Assembly (NCBI GenBank): GCA_964371615.1
Contig: CAYJMS010000003.1
Span: forward strand, 610,484-674,483
Direction of reading: 5' to 3'
From: SpSt-333 sp964371615
GTDB lineage: Bacteria > Bacteroidota > Ignavibacteria > UBA10030 > UBA8401
Length of the DNA stretch: 64,000 nucleotides
Position numbers and translations under genes: made by a program
The notes under the pieces: model-generated
Told to the model about the DNA's origin: nothing
The model's database searches: none
Seen by the model: only the letters and a program-made list of their open reading frames with translations
Shown: positions 1-8,684 of the stretch, one piece after another
Layout of the letters: each line of letters opens with the position of its first letter
Numbering within the stretch: position 1 is the first letter of the stretch

Positions 1-795
1 GGGATATTCACATACGGCCGCAGGGTGATGGAAACGGTCGGCACCGATTTGTATAAAATATCGCCGCTGACCGGATTCGTTGTCGTACTGGCGGAATTTC
101 TTGTGCTGACATTGTTCACTTCCGTGACCATCGAATCATTCTTGTTGAACATCGGTCTTCCCTCCGTTCCGTTGGTTCCGTTGTCGACCACGCAGGCGTT
201 TATCGGCGCGATCCTTGGAGTCGGACTTGCCAAGGATCCCCGTTCGATCAATTTTAGAGTCCTGGGAAAAATTGCAATGGGGTGGGTTGTTGCACCGCTG
301 AGCGCTGGATTGATTACCTTTGTTTCTCTTTTCTTTATCCAAAACGTCTTTGAACAAGACGTGATACATCCCGTACCGTATGAGATATCTCGCTCGGTGA
401 TCGAACAACTGAATAGAGAATCCGTGCCGGTAGAACCAATCAAGGATCTTACCGGAAAGCGATTCTATAGCAAAGCGTTGCGCAGTGAACTGTTGAAGAG
501 GCATCGATACAGCGCAGCTCAGATTTTTACGATTTTTCAATATGCGATGATCGACAGTCTTCGCATCGATTCGACGAAAATAGGATCGCTGGATACGCTT
601 CGTTTCAGTGCCGAACAAATCGCACCGATAAAAAAATATCATGGTGCTCTATTCCGGCATAAGATCGATTTTGACCACGTTCTCTTTTCCGACAGCAGCG
701 TATGGGGAGAGACCGGAAATAAAATTTATGACAAAGAAATTGCAGAAAAGAAAACGCTGATAGCAGACCTGATGCGCGTACGGCAGAAAAAATGA
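1..795 (+). CDS. PiT-family inorganic phosphate permease, C-terminal part (5' end outside window)
   Basis: The frame is open from base 1, so this is the 3' portion of a longer gene. The GTG at 25 is internal, because in-frame codons before it already encode conserved family sequence (TYGRRVMETVG). What remains is about 264 residues. It shows the PiT C-terminal duplicated signature: a G-R-R-V-x-E-T-V-G helix, a hydrophobic segment, then PLSTTQAFIGAILGVGLA, matching the family S-T-T-x-x-x-x-G-A-x-x-G-V-G motif. One or two further membrane segments follow. A charged cytoplasmic-looking tail of about 150 residues is longer than in minimal PiT proteins. PiT permeases move phosphate across the inner membrane with a cation. 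The next gene is a phosphate-selective-type porin 47 bases away, which supports phosphate uptake. The ORF overlaps an ATG at 792 (ATGA), but that ATG is not the preferred porin start. Confidence 0.88.
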   Translation, partial: GIFTYGRRVMETVGTDLYKISPLTGFVVVLAEFLVLTLFTSVTIESFLLNIGLPSVPLVPLSTTQAFIGAILGVGLAKDPRSINFRVLGKIAMGWVVAPLSAGLITFVSLFFIQNVFEQDVIHPVPYEISRSVIEQLNRESVPVEPIKDLTGKRFYSKALRSELLKRHRYSAAQIFTIFQYAMIDSLRIDSTKIGSLDTLRFSAEQIAPIKKYHGALFRHKIDFDHVLFSDSSVWGETGNKIYDKEIAEKKTLIADLMRVRQKK

Positions 796-842
796 CAAGC
801 AATAAAAACAGCAGCACCTTTCAATCCAACAAAGGAGTACCC

Positions 843-2126
843 ATGAACAACAATACAATGAAACATACCATGACGGCCTTCATTGCTATGATGGTCATCC
901 TCTTCCAGTGGAGCAGTGCGCAAGATTCGCGCATTCCCGGAGGAGAACTATACGATTCAATCAAGGCATCGGTCCGAAACGGCAAGATGGTCTTTGCTTC
1001 CGCCGACGGCAATTTCCGCTGGTGGATCGATTCACGCATTCAAGTGGATGCGGCAATGTATTTCGAGAATAAGAATGCGATGAGCAACGGCGCACACTTC
1101 CGCCGCTTGACTTTCGCTTTAAAATCGATGCTTCACCGGGATTGGGAAGCGGAACTGGATATGGATTTTGCCGAACAGGTCGACACTAAACCGCAGACGG
1201 AATTGCGCGATATGTGGATCAAATACACCGTCCCGAACCAAACCCTGTCGTTTATGGTCGGGCATTTCAAGGAACCGTTTGGCATGGAACGCCTGAACAG
1301 TTCACGGTTACTGATGTTTTTGGAGCGTTCATCACTTTCCAATGCGCTTCCCCTAGGACGTCGAATCGGTATTTCAACGCGATATTGGAACGATTTGGGG
1401 CAGGTGACGGCAGCGTTGATGGGACATGAACCTTCTACCCGCATCGATAAAGGACAGAGAGACGAAGGATACTCTACCAACCTCCGCGTGACCGCCGCTC
1501 CGATCAACACCGACGGCCATAATCTGCATGTCGGCCTTGCCGGTTCCTACAAGATTCCCGATGCTACGTCGGAATTGAAACCGAATACGATCGAAATCAG
1601 CGCACGGACGGAATCGTACGTCTTCAATCCCAAGTATCTTCACACCGGAGACATTTCGGATGTCGATCATTACTATCGGTACGGTGCGGAACTAATGTAT
1701 ATCAACGGTCCGCTGTATGCTCAGACAGAAGTGATGGGAACAACAATCAATCGTTGGTATGGCAAACCGTCCGTCAATCTTGGCGGCGGGTATGTTATGG
1801 CAGCGTACGTGCTGACCGGCGAAACACGATACTATTATGTGGATGAAGGAGAAATCGGTCCGATTGAAGCGCCGAAAAATCCCTGGGGCGCAGTGGAAGT
1901 GGCAGCACGGTATACCATCACGGATCTCAATGACGGCGCTGCAGGCGTTCGCGGCGGCAAAGCGAATCAACTGATGCTCGGTGTCAATTATTACCCGAAC
2001 ACGAGCATAAAGATTCAACTCAACTATTCCATAGTCGACCTGGATCAATATGCAACCCGCAAAGGAAACCTCTTTGGCGATGACGACCACTCGTTTATTC
2101 AAATGCGATTCCAAGCATCCATGTAA
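843..2126 (+). CDS. OprP/OprO-like phosphate-selective porin
   Basis: This encodes 427 residues with an N-terminal signal peptide (MNNNTMKHTMTAFIAMMVIL followed by a small-residue site before QDSR). The mature part reads as alternating amphipathic beta strands and ends in a C-terminal aromatic strand (SFIQMRFQASM), as in outer-membrane barrels. The block with DSRIQVDAAMYF, RRLTFALKSML, ELDMDF and MVGHFKEPFGMERL is characteristic of the OprP/OprO porin family (Pfam Porin_O_P). I chose the ATG at 843 over the one at 792, because AAAGGAG lies at 831-837 with good spacing and because 843 places the signal peptide at the true N terminus. It probably passes phosphate or polyphosphate through the outer membrane to the PiT permease encoded just upstream. 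Anion selectivity is family inference. Confidence 0.86.
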   Translation: MNNNTMKHTMTAFIAMMVILFQWSSAQDSRIPGGELYDSIKASVRNGKMVFASADGNFRWWIDSRIQVDAAMYFENKNAMSNGAHFRRLTFALKSMLHRDWEAELDMDFAEQVDTKPQTELRDMWIKYTVPNQTLSFMVGHFKEPFGMERLNSSRLLMFLERSSLSNALPLGRRIGISTRYWNDLGQVTAALMGHEPSTRIDKGQRDEGYSTNLRVTAAPINTDGHNLHVGLAGSYKIPDATSELKPNTIEISARTESYVFNPKYLHTGDISDVDHYYRYGAELMYINGPLYAQTEVMGTTINRWYGKPSVNLGGGYVMAAYVLTGETRYYYVDEGEIGPIEAPKNPWGAVEVAARYTITDLNDGAAGVRGGKANQLMLGVNYYPNTSIKIQLNYSIVDLDQYATRKGNLFGDDDHSFIQMRFQASM

Positions 2127-2144
2127 GTTGAAAGGAATATAAAT

Positions 2145-3071
2145 ATGAAAACAGCATTAAAATTATTCATCCCGTTTCTTATTGTTGCAGCGGCATTCGT
2201 TTCCTGTTCCCGAGACGAACCGGCAATCGTCGGACCGACGCCGGTCGTTGTTGTTCCAGTGACGCTCAACGAAGTCTATTCACGCGGCGATGCAACAAAT
2301 CCCGACTGGATTGAAATCTACAACCCCAATACCACCACGGTGACTATCGGCGGATATATGATATACGACAACGGAGGACAGGCGGGAACGAAACCGAAAA
2401 AAGAGGTTCCGACAGGAACAACGATTGCCGGTAATGGATACTACGTCATTATCGTTGATGATACGCTCGATTCCGGTTTCGGCATTTCCAGCAGCGGTGA
2501 GACCGTGTGGTGTGAAAATGCGTCGGGAACAATTGTCGACAGCGTCGTTATTCCCGCGCTGGGAGTGGATACCAGTTATGCGCGTATACCCGATGGATCT
2601 GCAAATTGGACGGCAATCACTCCTGCAACAAAGGGAGCCGCCAATGCCGCGGGCGGCACGGTGCTGCCGATCGTGATGAATGAAATTTTTTCGCGCGGTA
2701 TCGCGAGTGATCCCGATTGGATCGAGTTGTATAATCCGAACAGCACACCGGTCACGATTGGCGGATATAAGCTTTATGACGGCGGCGGAAACCAGGGAAC
2801 CAAACCGAAACTGGAAATTACCGCAGGAACCACGATTCCGGCAAACGGTTATGTCGTCATCGTTACCGATATCACAACCGAAGCATGGGGTTTTGGTCTC
2901 GGCAGCGGCGGAGATGAAACCTGGCTTGAAAATGCCGGTGGTGTTGTTATCGATCACCAGGTGATTCCCGCAATGCCGGTGGCAACCACGTCGTATTCGC
3001 GTGTTCCGAACGGTTCAACAACCTGGGTGATTTCGAATACGATCACCAAAGGAACGTCAAATTTGCCGTAG
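2145..3071 (+). CDS. Lipoprotein with two lamin-tail (LTD) domains
   Basis: 308 residues with a lipoprotein signal (lipobox AFVSC, Cys21) and no T9SS CTD, so likely anchored in the outer membrane. Two repeats of about 135 residues follow (roughly 38-170 and 172-308). Each has the lamin-tail pattern: L/MNE-x-(Y/F)SRG-x-x-(T/S)-x-PDWIE-(I/L)-YNPN, a G-G-Y core, an N-G-Y-x-V-I-(I/V) strand and a late S-Y-(A/S)-R-(I/V)-P-(D/N)-G strand. LTD modules are immunoglobulin-like folds in bacterial secreted proteins, often beside nucleases or calcium-binding modules; here they are alone. The closest relative visible is the protein encoded at 3951, which has the same two-repeat plan plus a sorting domain. 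AAAGGAA precedes the ATG. The spacing of 18 bases after the porin suggests one transcript with the phosphate genes. Confidence 0.85.
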   Translation: MKTALKLFIPFLIVAAAFVSCSRDEPAIVGPTPVVVVPVTLNEVYSRGDATNPDWIEIYNPNTTTVTIGGYMIYDNGGQAGTKPKKEVPTGTTIAGNGYYVIIVDDTLDSGFGISSSGETVWCENASGTIVDSVVIPALGVDTSYARIPDGSANWTAITPATKGAANAAGGTVLPIVMNEIFSRGIASDPDWIELYNPNSTPVTIGGYKLYDGGGNQGTKPKLEITAGTTIPANGYVVIVTDITTEAWGFGLGSGGDETWLENAGGVVIDHQVIPAMPVATTSYSRVPNGSTTWVISNTITKGTSNLP

Positions 3072-3079
3072 AAATACCT

Positions 3080-3120
3080 TCACCGGGGATATCCGTCAAT
3101 GCGACGGGTGTTCCCGGTGA
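3080..3120 (+). other. Intergenic stem-loop
   Basis: TCACCGGG (3080-3087) pairs with CCCGGTGA (3113-3120), and inside it CCGTC (3093-3097) pairs with GACGG (3103-3107), with an internal loop between the helices. No thymine run follows. It may be an RNA-processing or weak termination element between the LTD lipoprotein and the next gene. Function is inferred. Confidence 0.45.
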
Positions 3121-3155
3121 GTTGATCAATTGTTGATACGATTCCGGTCCACACA

Positions 3156-3911
3156 ATGAAAAATGTCATCAGTATTTGTTTCGCGATATATGTTATTGCC
3201 GCAGGATGCAACAGAGAGGAACCCTCCATTAATACCACGGCTCCTCCTGATATACCGACGCTGCAACCGATCGCTCAGTATAGTATTGCACCGCACGTCG
3301 CGGAGCCGTCGGGGATCGTATATCATCACAAGAATAATTCATTTCTGGTTGTGTCCGATTCTCATCCGGAAATTTTCGAAATCGATTTTCAGGGACATCT
3401 GCTTCGTTCGATTACGACCGGCAGTACGGACCTGGAGGGAATTTCACTCTCGTCCGGCAACGATACAATTTATATTGTCGAGGAAAGAGTTAAAACGGTG
3501 GTTGCCTACCGCGCCGACGGGACAAAAATTTCGTCGTTCATTGCCGATATCGCATCACTATCGAACAATGGACTGGAAGGAATCACGGTCGGTACAAACG
3601 GCAATCTGTATGTGTTAAACGAAAAATTGCCCGGCCTGCTGCTGGAATTTACGCCGGGAGGAACCGAAGTTAAAAGGGCGCCGCTCACATTTGCAACGGA
3701 TTATTCCGGCATCTTTTATGACAAGAGCGAGAATTGCCTTTGGATTATTAGCGATGAATCCCGGTCGGTGACCAAAACCGATCTGAACGGAGATCTGATC
3801 TCTCAGTGGTCCGTGCCGTTCCAGAAAGGGGAAGGAATCAGTATCGTTCGCGATACGATGTATATCGTCAACGATGCCGATGCAACAATGTATGTTTTTC
3901 TTAAACCGTAA
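3156..3911 (+). CDS. SdiA-regulated-like beta-propeller lipoprotein
   Basis: 251 residues. The signal ends in a lipobox (VIAAGC, Cys18), so the protein is lipid-anchored. The mature part is a series of beta-propeller-like blades: EPSGIVYHHKNNSFLVVSD, LEGISLSSGNDTIYIVEE, LEGITVGTNGNLYVLNE, YSGIFYDKSENCLWIISDES, and GEGISIVRDTMYIVNDAD. The recurring (L/P)-(E/S)-G-I phrase is typical of the SdiA-regulated family (Pfam PF06977), related to esterase-like phytase and strictosidine-synthase propellers. No catalytic residue set can be assigned from sequence. The name comes from an E. coli gene and does not imply quorum control here. The ATG at 3156 lacks a convincing Shine-Dalgarno. The gene sits between two lamin-tail genes, suggesting a shared surface role. 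Confidence 0.75.
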   Translation: MKNVISICFAIYVIAAGCNREEPSINTTAPPDIPTLQPIAQYSIAPHVAEPSGIVYHHKNNSFLVVSDSHPEIFEIDFQGHLLRSITTGSTDLEGISLSSGNDTIYIVEERVKTVVAYRADGTKISSFIADIASLSNNGLEGITVGTNGNLYVLNEKLPGLLLEFTPGGTEVKRAPLTFATDYSGIFYDKSENCLWIISDESRSVTKTDLNGDLISQWSVPFQKGEGISIVRDTMYIVNDADATMYVFLKP

Positions 3912-3950
3912 TACCACTACACTCCACATAATATTAGAAGGGGCTTGACG

Positions 3951-5132
3951 ATGAAAAAAAACAGCGTACTCATTGGCGTACTGCTTCTGTCGTTGTTCGC
4001 GGTTGGAATTGCAACGGCGCAGACAGTGGTTATCAACGAAGCATATTCGCGCGGCGTTGCCGGCGATCTTGACTGGATTGAAGTGTACAACACTTCGTCC
4101 GCACCGGTCGATATCAGCGGATACAAGATCTATGACAGCGGCGGACAATCCGGATCAAAACCGAAAAAACAGTTCCCCGCCAGTACCATGCTTCCGGCAA
4201 AGGGATTTCTGGCGATCGTTGTCGATACGGCATCGTTTGACGGCGATCTGAGCGGATTCGGAATCAGCAGCGGCGGCGAAACCGTGTGGCTGGAAAATTC
4301 CGGCGGCACATTGATCGACAGCAGCGTGATACCCGCTCTGGGTATCGATACATCCTTTTCACGCATTCCGGACGGTTCAAAAATGTGGGCAAAAGTAACA
4401 CCACTGACAAAAAATTCCTCAAACGTTCTTATTAAAATGAACGAAGCGTACTCCCGCGGCGCCGCAGGAGATCTTGATTGGGTCGAAATCCATAATGCAT
4501 CGGCAGCAGCAGTCGACATCAGCGGTTATAAAATTTATGACAGCGGCGGACAATCCGGTTCAAAGCCGAAAAAAGCGTTCCCGAACAACACCATTGTTCC
4601 CGCCAACGGATTTACCGTTATCGTTGTTGATACGGCGACATTCGACGGCGATCTGAGCGGATTCGGCATCGGCAGCAGCGGCGAAACATTGTGGCTGGAA
4701 GATGCGGCGGGATTGTTGATCGATACAGTTGCCGTGCCTGCGCTTGGTATCGACACTTCCTATCAGCGCATTCCGGACGGTTCGAATCTGATGGTAAAGA
4801 AAACCCCGCTGACCAAAGGGGCAACGAACGGAACGAGTACATTTGTTCAATCCGACCGGTTTGTGGCTCGCGGATTTGAATTATTGCAGAACTATCCGAA
4901 TCCATTCAATCCGTCTACGACAATCCGCTTCCGCCTTGCATCGAGCGGCAGCGTGACGATCACCGTTTTTGATCTGCTGGGGAAAGAGATCGCAACGCTG
5001 GTCGACGGCGTACAGACGGCAGGCGAACATGCCGTGCAATTTAATGCGGCACAGCATGCCAGCGGCATGTACTTCTATCTATTAAAATCCGGCTCCTATT
5101 CCGAAATGAAAAAAATGGTGCTGATAAAATGA
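3951..5132 (+). CDS. T9SS-exported protein with two lamin-tail domains
   Basis: 393 residues: a Sec signal peptide (MKKNSVLIGVLLLSLFAVGIATAQ), two LTD repeats (about 24-160 and 160-298) and a C-terminal sorting domain from about residue 303. The CTD contains LLQNYPNPFNPSTTIRF, V-F-D-L-L-G, A-S-G-M-Y-F-Y and ends MKKMVLIK, the standard T9SS type A layout. The ATG at 3951 is preferred to the TTG at 3945, because the AGAAGGGG element at 3936-3943 is better spaced for it. The LTD repeats resemble those of the lipoprotein encoded at 2145, so the two genes are probably paralogues. One product would be lipid-anchored in the outer membrane and one delivered to the surface by T9SS. The stop codon overlaps the start of a 36-residue ORF. 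Confidence 0.88.
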   Translation: MKKNSVLIGVLLLSLFAVGIATAQTVVINEAYSRGVAGDLDWIEVYNTSSAPVDISGYKIYDSGGQSGSKPKKQFPASTMLPAKGFLAIVVDTASFDGDLSGFGISSGGETVWLENSGGTLIDSSVIPALGIDTSFSRIPDGSKMWAKVTPLTKNSSNVLIKMNEAYSRGAAGDLDWVEIHNASAAAVDISGYKIYDSGGQSGSKPKKAFPNNTIVPANGFTVIVVDTATFDGDLSGFGIGSSGETLWLEDAAGLLIDTVAVPALGIDTSYQRIPDGSNLMVKKTPLTKGATNGTSTFVQSDRFVARGFELLQNYPNPFNPSTTIRFRLASSGSVTITVFDLLGKEIATLVDGVQTAGEHAVQFNAAQHASGMYFYLLKSGSYSEMKKMVLIK

Positions 5133-5239
5133 GCAGACAGGGTGGAAGAAACGTCGTCCTGCCGACGATCGGATTAACGCTTCTCATTGCAGGTATTGTG
5201 TGCGGCGTCATTCAACTCTTTACGTTTCTGCTGAAATAA
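5129..5239 (+). CDS. Small single-pass membrane protein, translationally coupled
   Basis: A 36-residue ORF begins at the ATG of an ATGA overlap with the stop codon of the preceding LTD-CTD gene. The peptide starts MSRQGGRNVV and continues as an uninterrupted hydrophobic stretch of about 22 residues (LPTIGLTLLIAGIVCGVIQL) ending FTFLLK. Positive charge at the N terminus, a membrane span and a terminal Lys fit a small inner-membrane protein. It stops 24 bases before a strong terminator, so it is the last cistron of this transcript. I do not recognise the family. It could be a short coupled ORF of no function, but the coupling, length of the span and terminator placement favour a gene. Confidence 0.55.
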   Translation: MSRQGGRNVVLPTIGLTLLIAGIVCGVIQLFTFLLK

Positions 5240-5262
5240 GGATTGGTGAAAACCCGTACGAC

Positions 5263-5292
5263 ATCCCGGCCAGCAATGGCCGGGATTTTTTT
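5263..5292 (+). terminator. Rho-independent terminator
   Basis: A perfect 9-bp stem (ATCCCGGCC / GGCCGGGAT, 5263-5271 and 5278-5286) has a six-base loop and a run of thymines to 5292. It closes the phosphate/LTD gene set. Confidence 0.92.
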
Positions 5293-5634
5293 ATGATAGG
5301 GGTCTTCACTCTATAGGTTCCATACCGATTTTCACTGCATCGCATGTTTCCTCGGGAATTTATTTCTATATTATCCGGGCAGGCAATTTTGTCGATGCGA
5401 AGAAAATGTCTTTGATTAAATGATACAATCATTCCACCGGCGTTCCAATGTAATTGAACAGGGGCGCCGGTTTCACTGCGCAAGGAGTAAGTTGAAATTC
5501 CGCAGCCCGGTGAAGATTCTCCGTTCATACATACCTGCCTGAATATACAGTGATGCCAGTCTCTGTTTTACGACATCGCCGCCGCAGCACATCGTTTTAA
5601 TATTAGTCAATCTCTCGATGTACCGGAGGTATCA
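5293..5634. other. Intergenic region, 342 bases
   Basis: No ORF with protein-like composition, RNA gene or strong dyad was seen here. It should contain the promoter of the NlpC/P60 gene, whose GGAGG-type ribosome site lies just before the ATG at 5635. No promoter box could be fixed with confidence. Confidence 0.5.
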
Positions 5635-8331
5635 ATGAAAGCGTTATCGTTATTCTTTATCATTGTCACAATCGTATCGGGTCAACCGCGATTCTCAACA
5701 TTCCTGGAATTTTATCACAATCAATTTCCCGTCGAGCGACGAATAGAAAATTCCGGCATCTATGGAATTGCATCGTTCGACATCGCGGACAATATTCTTT
5801 ACGTGAACACATATGATTCACCGAAGATTTATGCGTACCGCAATGGTGTTTTCTCCTCCATCCGCGCCACAGCATCACCGGGATCGGATTTTGTCATTGT
5901 TCCGGCTGCGCAGGGAGAGAATGTGGAGTCAGCAAACGCCAAACGCAGATCGGTGCGTGACAATGTCACGCTTCGTCGGTCGCCATTTCCCGGCGACGGT
6001 GTGCTGACGGAGTCCGATGGAGTGTTGTCATCCTCCGATGGTCAACGGGTGACCGTGACGGTGCCGAACCGATCCATGCTGCGCGTTGCCGTTGCGCTTC
6101 GTGACCGGACCGATGAATTTCAAATACCATTCCCCGGCACCTTGGGATATGCGGAATGTCTCGGTATGGACAAGAGCGGCAACATCTTTCTGCTAGCCGA
6201 AACGTACGCGCAGGAAGTACCGCTGTCGGTCGATCGTTTCATCTATGTCGTCGATCCCAACGGATCAGTTCTATCGATCCTGAAAATTCCTGTCGGGAAT
6301 CAACTTTCGCTTGTCAAAGAATTCATTGTCGACGGCAACGGCGATCTTTTTCATCTTTTTTCGAATGGAGAATCAATTGCACTCTACCGGTGGAGCGGAT
6401 TGAATGTGCCGAATGCCGATACGCTGTATTACCCGCAGGAGTTGTATCGGTTGCGGCACCGAAATGAGTTGCTGCCAACCGATGAAGCGGTGACAGAGGA
6501 AGTGACGATACCGAATGCAGTCTCCAGCAGATCCTACGCTCTGCGCCTGGGGGAACAATATGTTCTCTATACCTATCGAACGAGTGCTGCAAATCTATCT
6601 CCAAGCGATGTTACCGCTCCCGACGGCGATATCATCAGAACGCCGTCATGGCTGGTTGTTGGTGTCAACGCACATGTGCCGTACAAATGGGGAGGATTCA
6701 GCACGCTGGTGCAGTTCGCCGACGGGCTGAAGAACGGAAAATATGCCGGCGATATCAATACAGCATCGTCGTCAAGTTACGCTGTCGGCGTCGATTGTTC
6801 CGGTTTTGTCAGCCGCTGTTGGCAGTTATCATCGCATTACTCCACCAGCATGATGCCGAACATCACCGAGCTGTATCCGAGCTGGGACAGTCTTAAACCA
6901 GCCGATGCAGTACACAAGGTCGGCCATGTTCGATTGTTTGTGGAACGGACTCCAAACGGTGGAATAAAAACGGTCGAATCCACAAGCACCCACTGGGATG
7001 TCAGTTATTATACGTATGCCATCTCCGCGCTCACGGCCTATACACCGCGGTATTACGTGAATATGCAAACGGATTATGCGACAGAGCGGCCGGTATTGAA
7101 CAGCGTGATTGCGCTGAATGATACATCGGTCGTGCTCCAGTGGAGCGCCGACACAACCGGTGTGCTCGGATATCGTGTGTACGCATCAGGTAACGGAAGC
7201 ATTTGGCATCTGCTCGCCGATGAGAGCAGTGTGAAATCCGAATCTACCGTTGTTGCGATGCACGATACGATGGTGTTGTTCCGTGTTTCTCGCGTATTGA
7301 ATAACGGTCTGTTATCAGAGAGCAATTGGTCGAACGTGCTCGGCGCATCGTTGGGTACCGGCACATCGCGTGCATTGATCGTGGATGGATTTGAGAATGA
7401 AGCATCCAGCTGGAAAGGACCCGGGCACCCATTTGTGACCCGATATGCCAATGCGATCATGAAAACATATCCGTCGTTTGAATCGGTCAGAAACAGCGAA
7501 GTAGCGGGGGGCAATGTCTCGCTGAAGGACCGGCCGATGGTTTTCTGGTTTACCGGCGATGAGAGTGTTGCGGGTGAATCGATTTCCGCTGCAGAACAGG
7601 ATGCAATCGCAGGATATTTGTCCGCAGGGGGATCGCTGTTCATCAACGGAAGCGAGATTGGGTATGATCTGTGGGAAAAAGGGTCAACGGACGACAGGAA
7701 TTTCTATACCGATTATTTAAAAGCATCGTACGTTTCCGACGATGCCAGCGTTCTCACTGCAGAAGGAGTAATTGGATCGATTTTTGGAGGACAATCGTTG
7801 CAGTTCGGGCAGAACTATCTCGAAGAATATCCTGATGTCATCGATACTGCAGGCGGAAGTTTTTCATGTCTGCACTACGGTAACGGACACAGTGCGGGGA
7901 TTCAATACCTGGGGAGATTCGACGGTTCTTCTATTCCCGGGAAGATTGTGTATATCGGATTTCCTGCCGAAACAATTGCGGACGAAAGCTCTTTCAATGC
8001 GCTTATCGGTTCGGTGGTGTGGTTTTTTCTTCCCGGTTGTCCGGTTGCGTCTGACGGAGCAATTCCGAATGGATTTTCAATGAATCAAAATTTTCCGAAT
8101 CCGTTCAATCCGGCAACAACCATTCGTTATTCTCTTCCTGTTTCTTCGCATGTGACGTTGACTGTTCACGATATTCTCGGAAGGCAGGTTGCGGTGATAG
8201 TCAACGAAGAGCAATCGGCAGGATGGAAACAAGCGGAATGGAATGCGTCCGGTTTTGCGAGCGGGATGTATGTGGTGAGAATGAGTACGGAAAATTTTGC
8301 AGAAACGAAAAAGATTTTATTGATGAAATAA
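5635..8331 (+). CDS. T9SS-exported NlpC/P60-like peptidase with FN3-like and ThuA/GATase-like modules
   Basis: 898 residues with a signal peptide (MKALSLFFIIVTIVSGQ). Residues 20-310 are beta-rich and propeller-like. A central segment (about 340-485) carries the NlpC/P60 cysteine-peptidase signature: VGVDCSGFVSRCW with Cys388, and GHVRLFVE with His431. A third polar residue could be His452 in STSTHWDV. An FN3-like domain (about 488-585) follows, then a Rossmann-like region (about 588-805) with RALIVDGFENE and a strand-GGSLFINGSEIG pattern like surface GATase-like domains. The CTD begins near 812 (MNQNFPNPFNPATTIRY) and ends KKILLMK. NlpC/P60 enzymes cleave peptidoglycan stem peptides. A T9SS-surface member might instead act on other cells' walls or surface peptides; that is inference. 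GGAGG precedes the ATG. Confidence 0.85.
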   Translation: MKALSLFFIIVTIVSGQPRFSTFLEFYHNQFPVERRIENSGIYGIASFDIADNILYVNTYDSPKIYAYRNGVFSSIRATASPGSDFVIVPAAQGENVESANAKRRSVRDNVTLRRSPFPGDGVLTESDGVLSSSDGQRVTVTVPNRSMLRVAVALRDRTDEFQIPFPGTLGYAECLGMDKSGNIFLLAETYAQEVPLSVDRFIYVVDPNGSVLSILKIPVGNQLSLVKEFIVDGNGDLFHLFSNGESIALYRWSGLNVPNADTLYYPQELYRLRHRNELLPTDEAVTEEVTIPNAVSSRSYALRLGEQYVLYTYRTSAANLSPSDVTAPDGDIIRTPSWLVVGVNAHVPYKWGGFSTLVQFADGLKNGKYAGDINTASSSSYAVGVDCSGFVSRCWQLSSHYSTSMMPNITELYPSWDSLKPADAVHKVGHVRLFVERTPNGGIKTVESTSTHWDVSYYTYAISALTAYTPRYYVNMQTDYATERPVLNSVIALNDTSVVLQWSADTTGVLGYRVYASGNGSIWHLLADESSVKSESTVVAMHDTMVLFRVSRVLNNGLLSESNWSNVLGASLGTGTSRALIVDGFENEASSWKGPGHPFVTRYANAIMKTYPSFESVRNSEVAGGNVSLKDRPMVFWFTGDESVAGESISAAEQDAIAGYLSAGGSLFINGSEIGYDLWEKGSTDDRNFYTDYLKASYVSDDASVLTAEGVIGSIFGGQSLQFGQNYLEEYPDVIDTAGGSFSCLHYGNGHSAGIQYLGRFDGSSIPGKIVYIGFPAETIADESSFNALIGSVVWFFLPGCPVASDGAIPNGFSMNQNFPNPFNPATTIRYSLPVSSHVTLTVHDILGRQVAVIVNEEQSAGWKQAEWNASGFASGMYVVRMSTENFAETKKILLMK

Positions 8332-8426
8332 ATAAAGCAGAATACAGAATACAGATTTTGCAAGAGATCCCTCCCGGAGAACCCTTTCTTTCTTTCGTTG
8401 CATCACACAGTAAAGGGGAAATTTCA

Positions 8427-8651
8427 ATGAAATTCAGAACTATCATACGCATTGCACTGATCGCGCTGGGGGCGATTGAATTGGTCCTGTATGCAACTGA
8501 AGGATTCGCCGATCACTCAAGACTGATTGGTGCGGGAATTCCTTTATTCATCGGTGCCACAAATTTTTGCACGCAATGCCCGCTGCTGTCGGTTGTTACT
8601 CGTTACTTCCGCAAAAAGGACCGGAAGGAAATTCCGGTTACCCGCATTTAA
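8427..8651 (+). CDS. DUF2892-like small inner-membrane protein
   Basis: 74 residues. A longer ORF is open upstream from 8223, but AAAGGGGA at 8412-8419 supports the ATG at 8427, and the upstream part overlaps the preceding gene. The peptide has two hydrophobic segments (IIRIALIALGAIELVLYA and LIGAGIPLFIGATNF), then C-T-Q-C-P-L-L-S-V and a basic tail. This matches the two-helix DUF2892/YgaP-membrane-type proteins, where a Cys-Pro-Leu turn follows the second helix. Those often accompany rhodanese or sulfur-handling genes; none is adjacent here. Function unknown. Confidence 0.72.
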   Translation: MKFRTIIRIALIALGAIELVLYATEGFADHSRLIGAGIPLFIGATNFCTQCPLLSVVTRYFRKKDRKEIPVTRI

Positions 8652-8684
8652 AAAAGTAATTCCCAACCGATCGTGCATGGCGTT

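Noticed and set aside
792..845. ATG at 792 as the porin start, overlapping the permease stop
   Set aside because: The ATG at 843 has a strong AAAGGAG site and begins a proper signal peptide; the 17 extra residues are polar.
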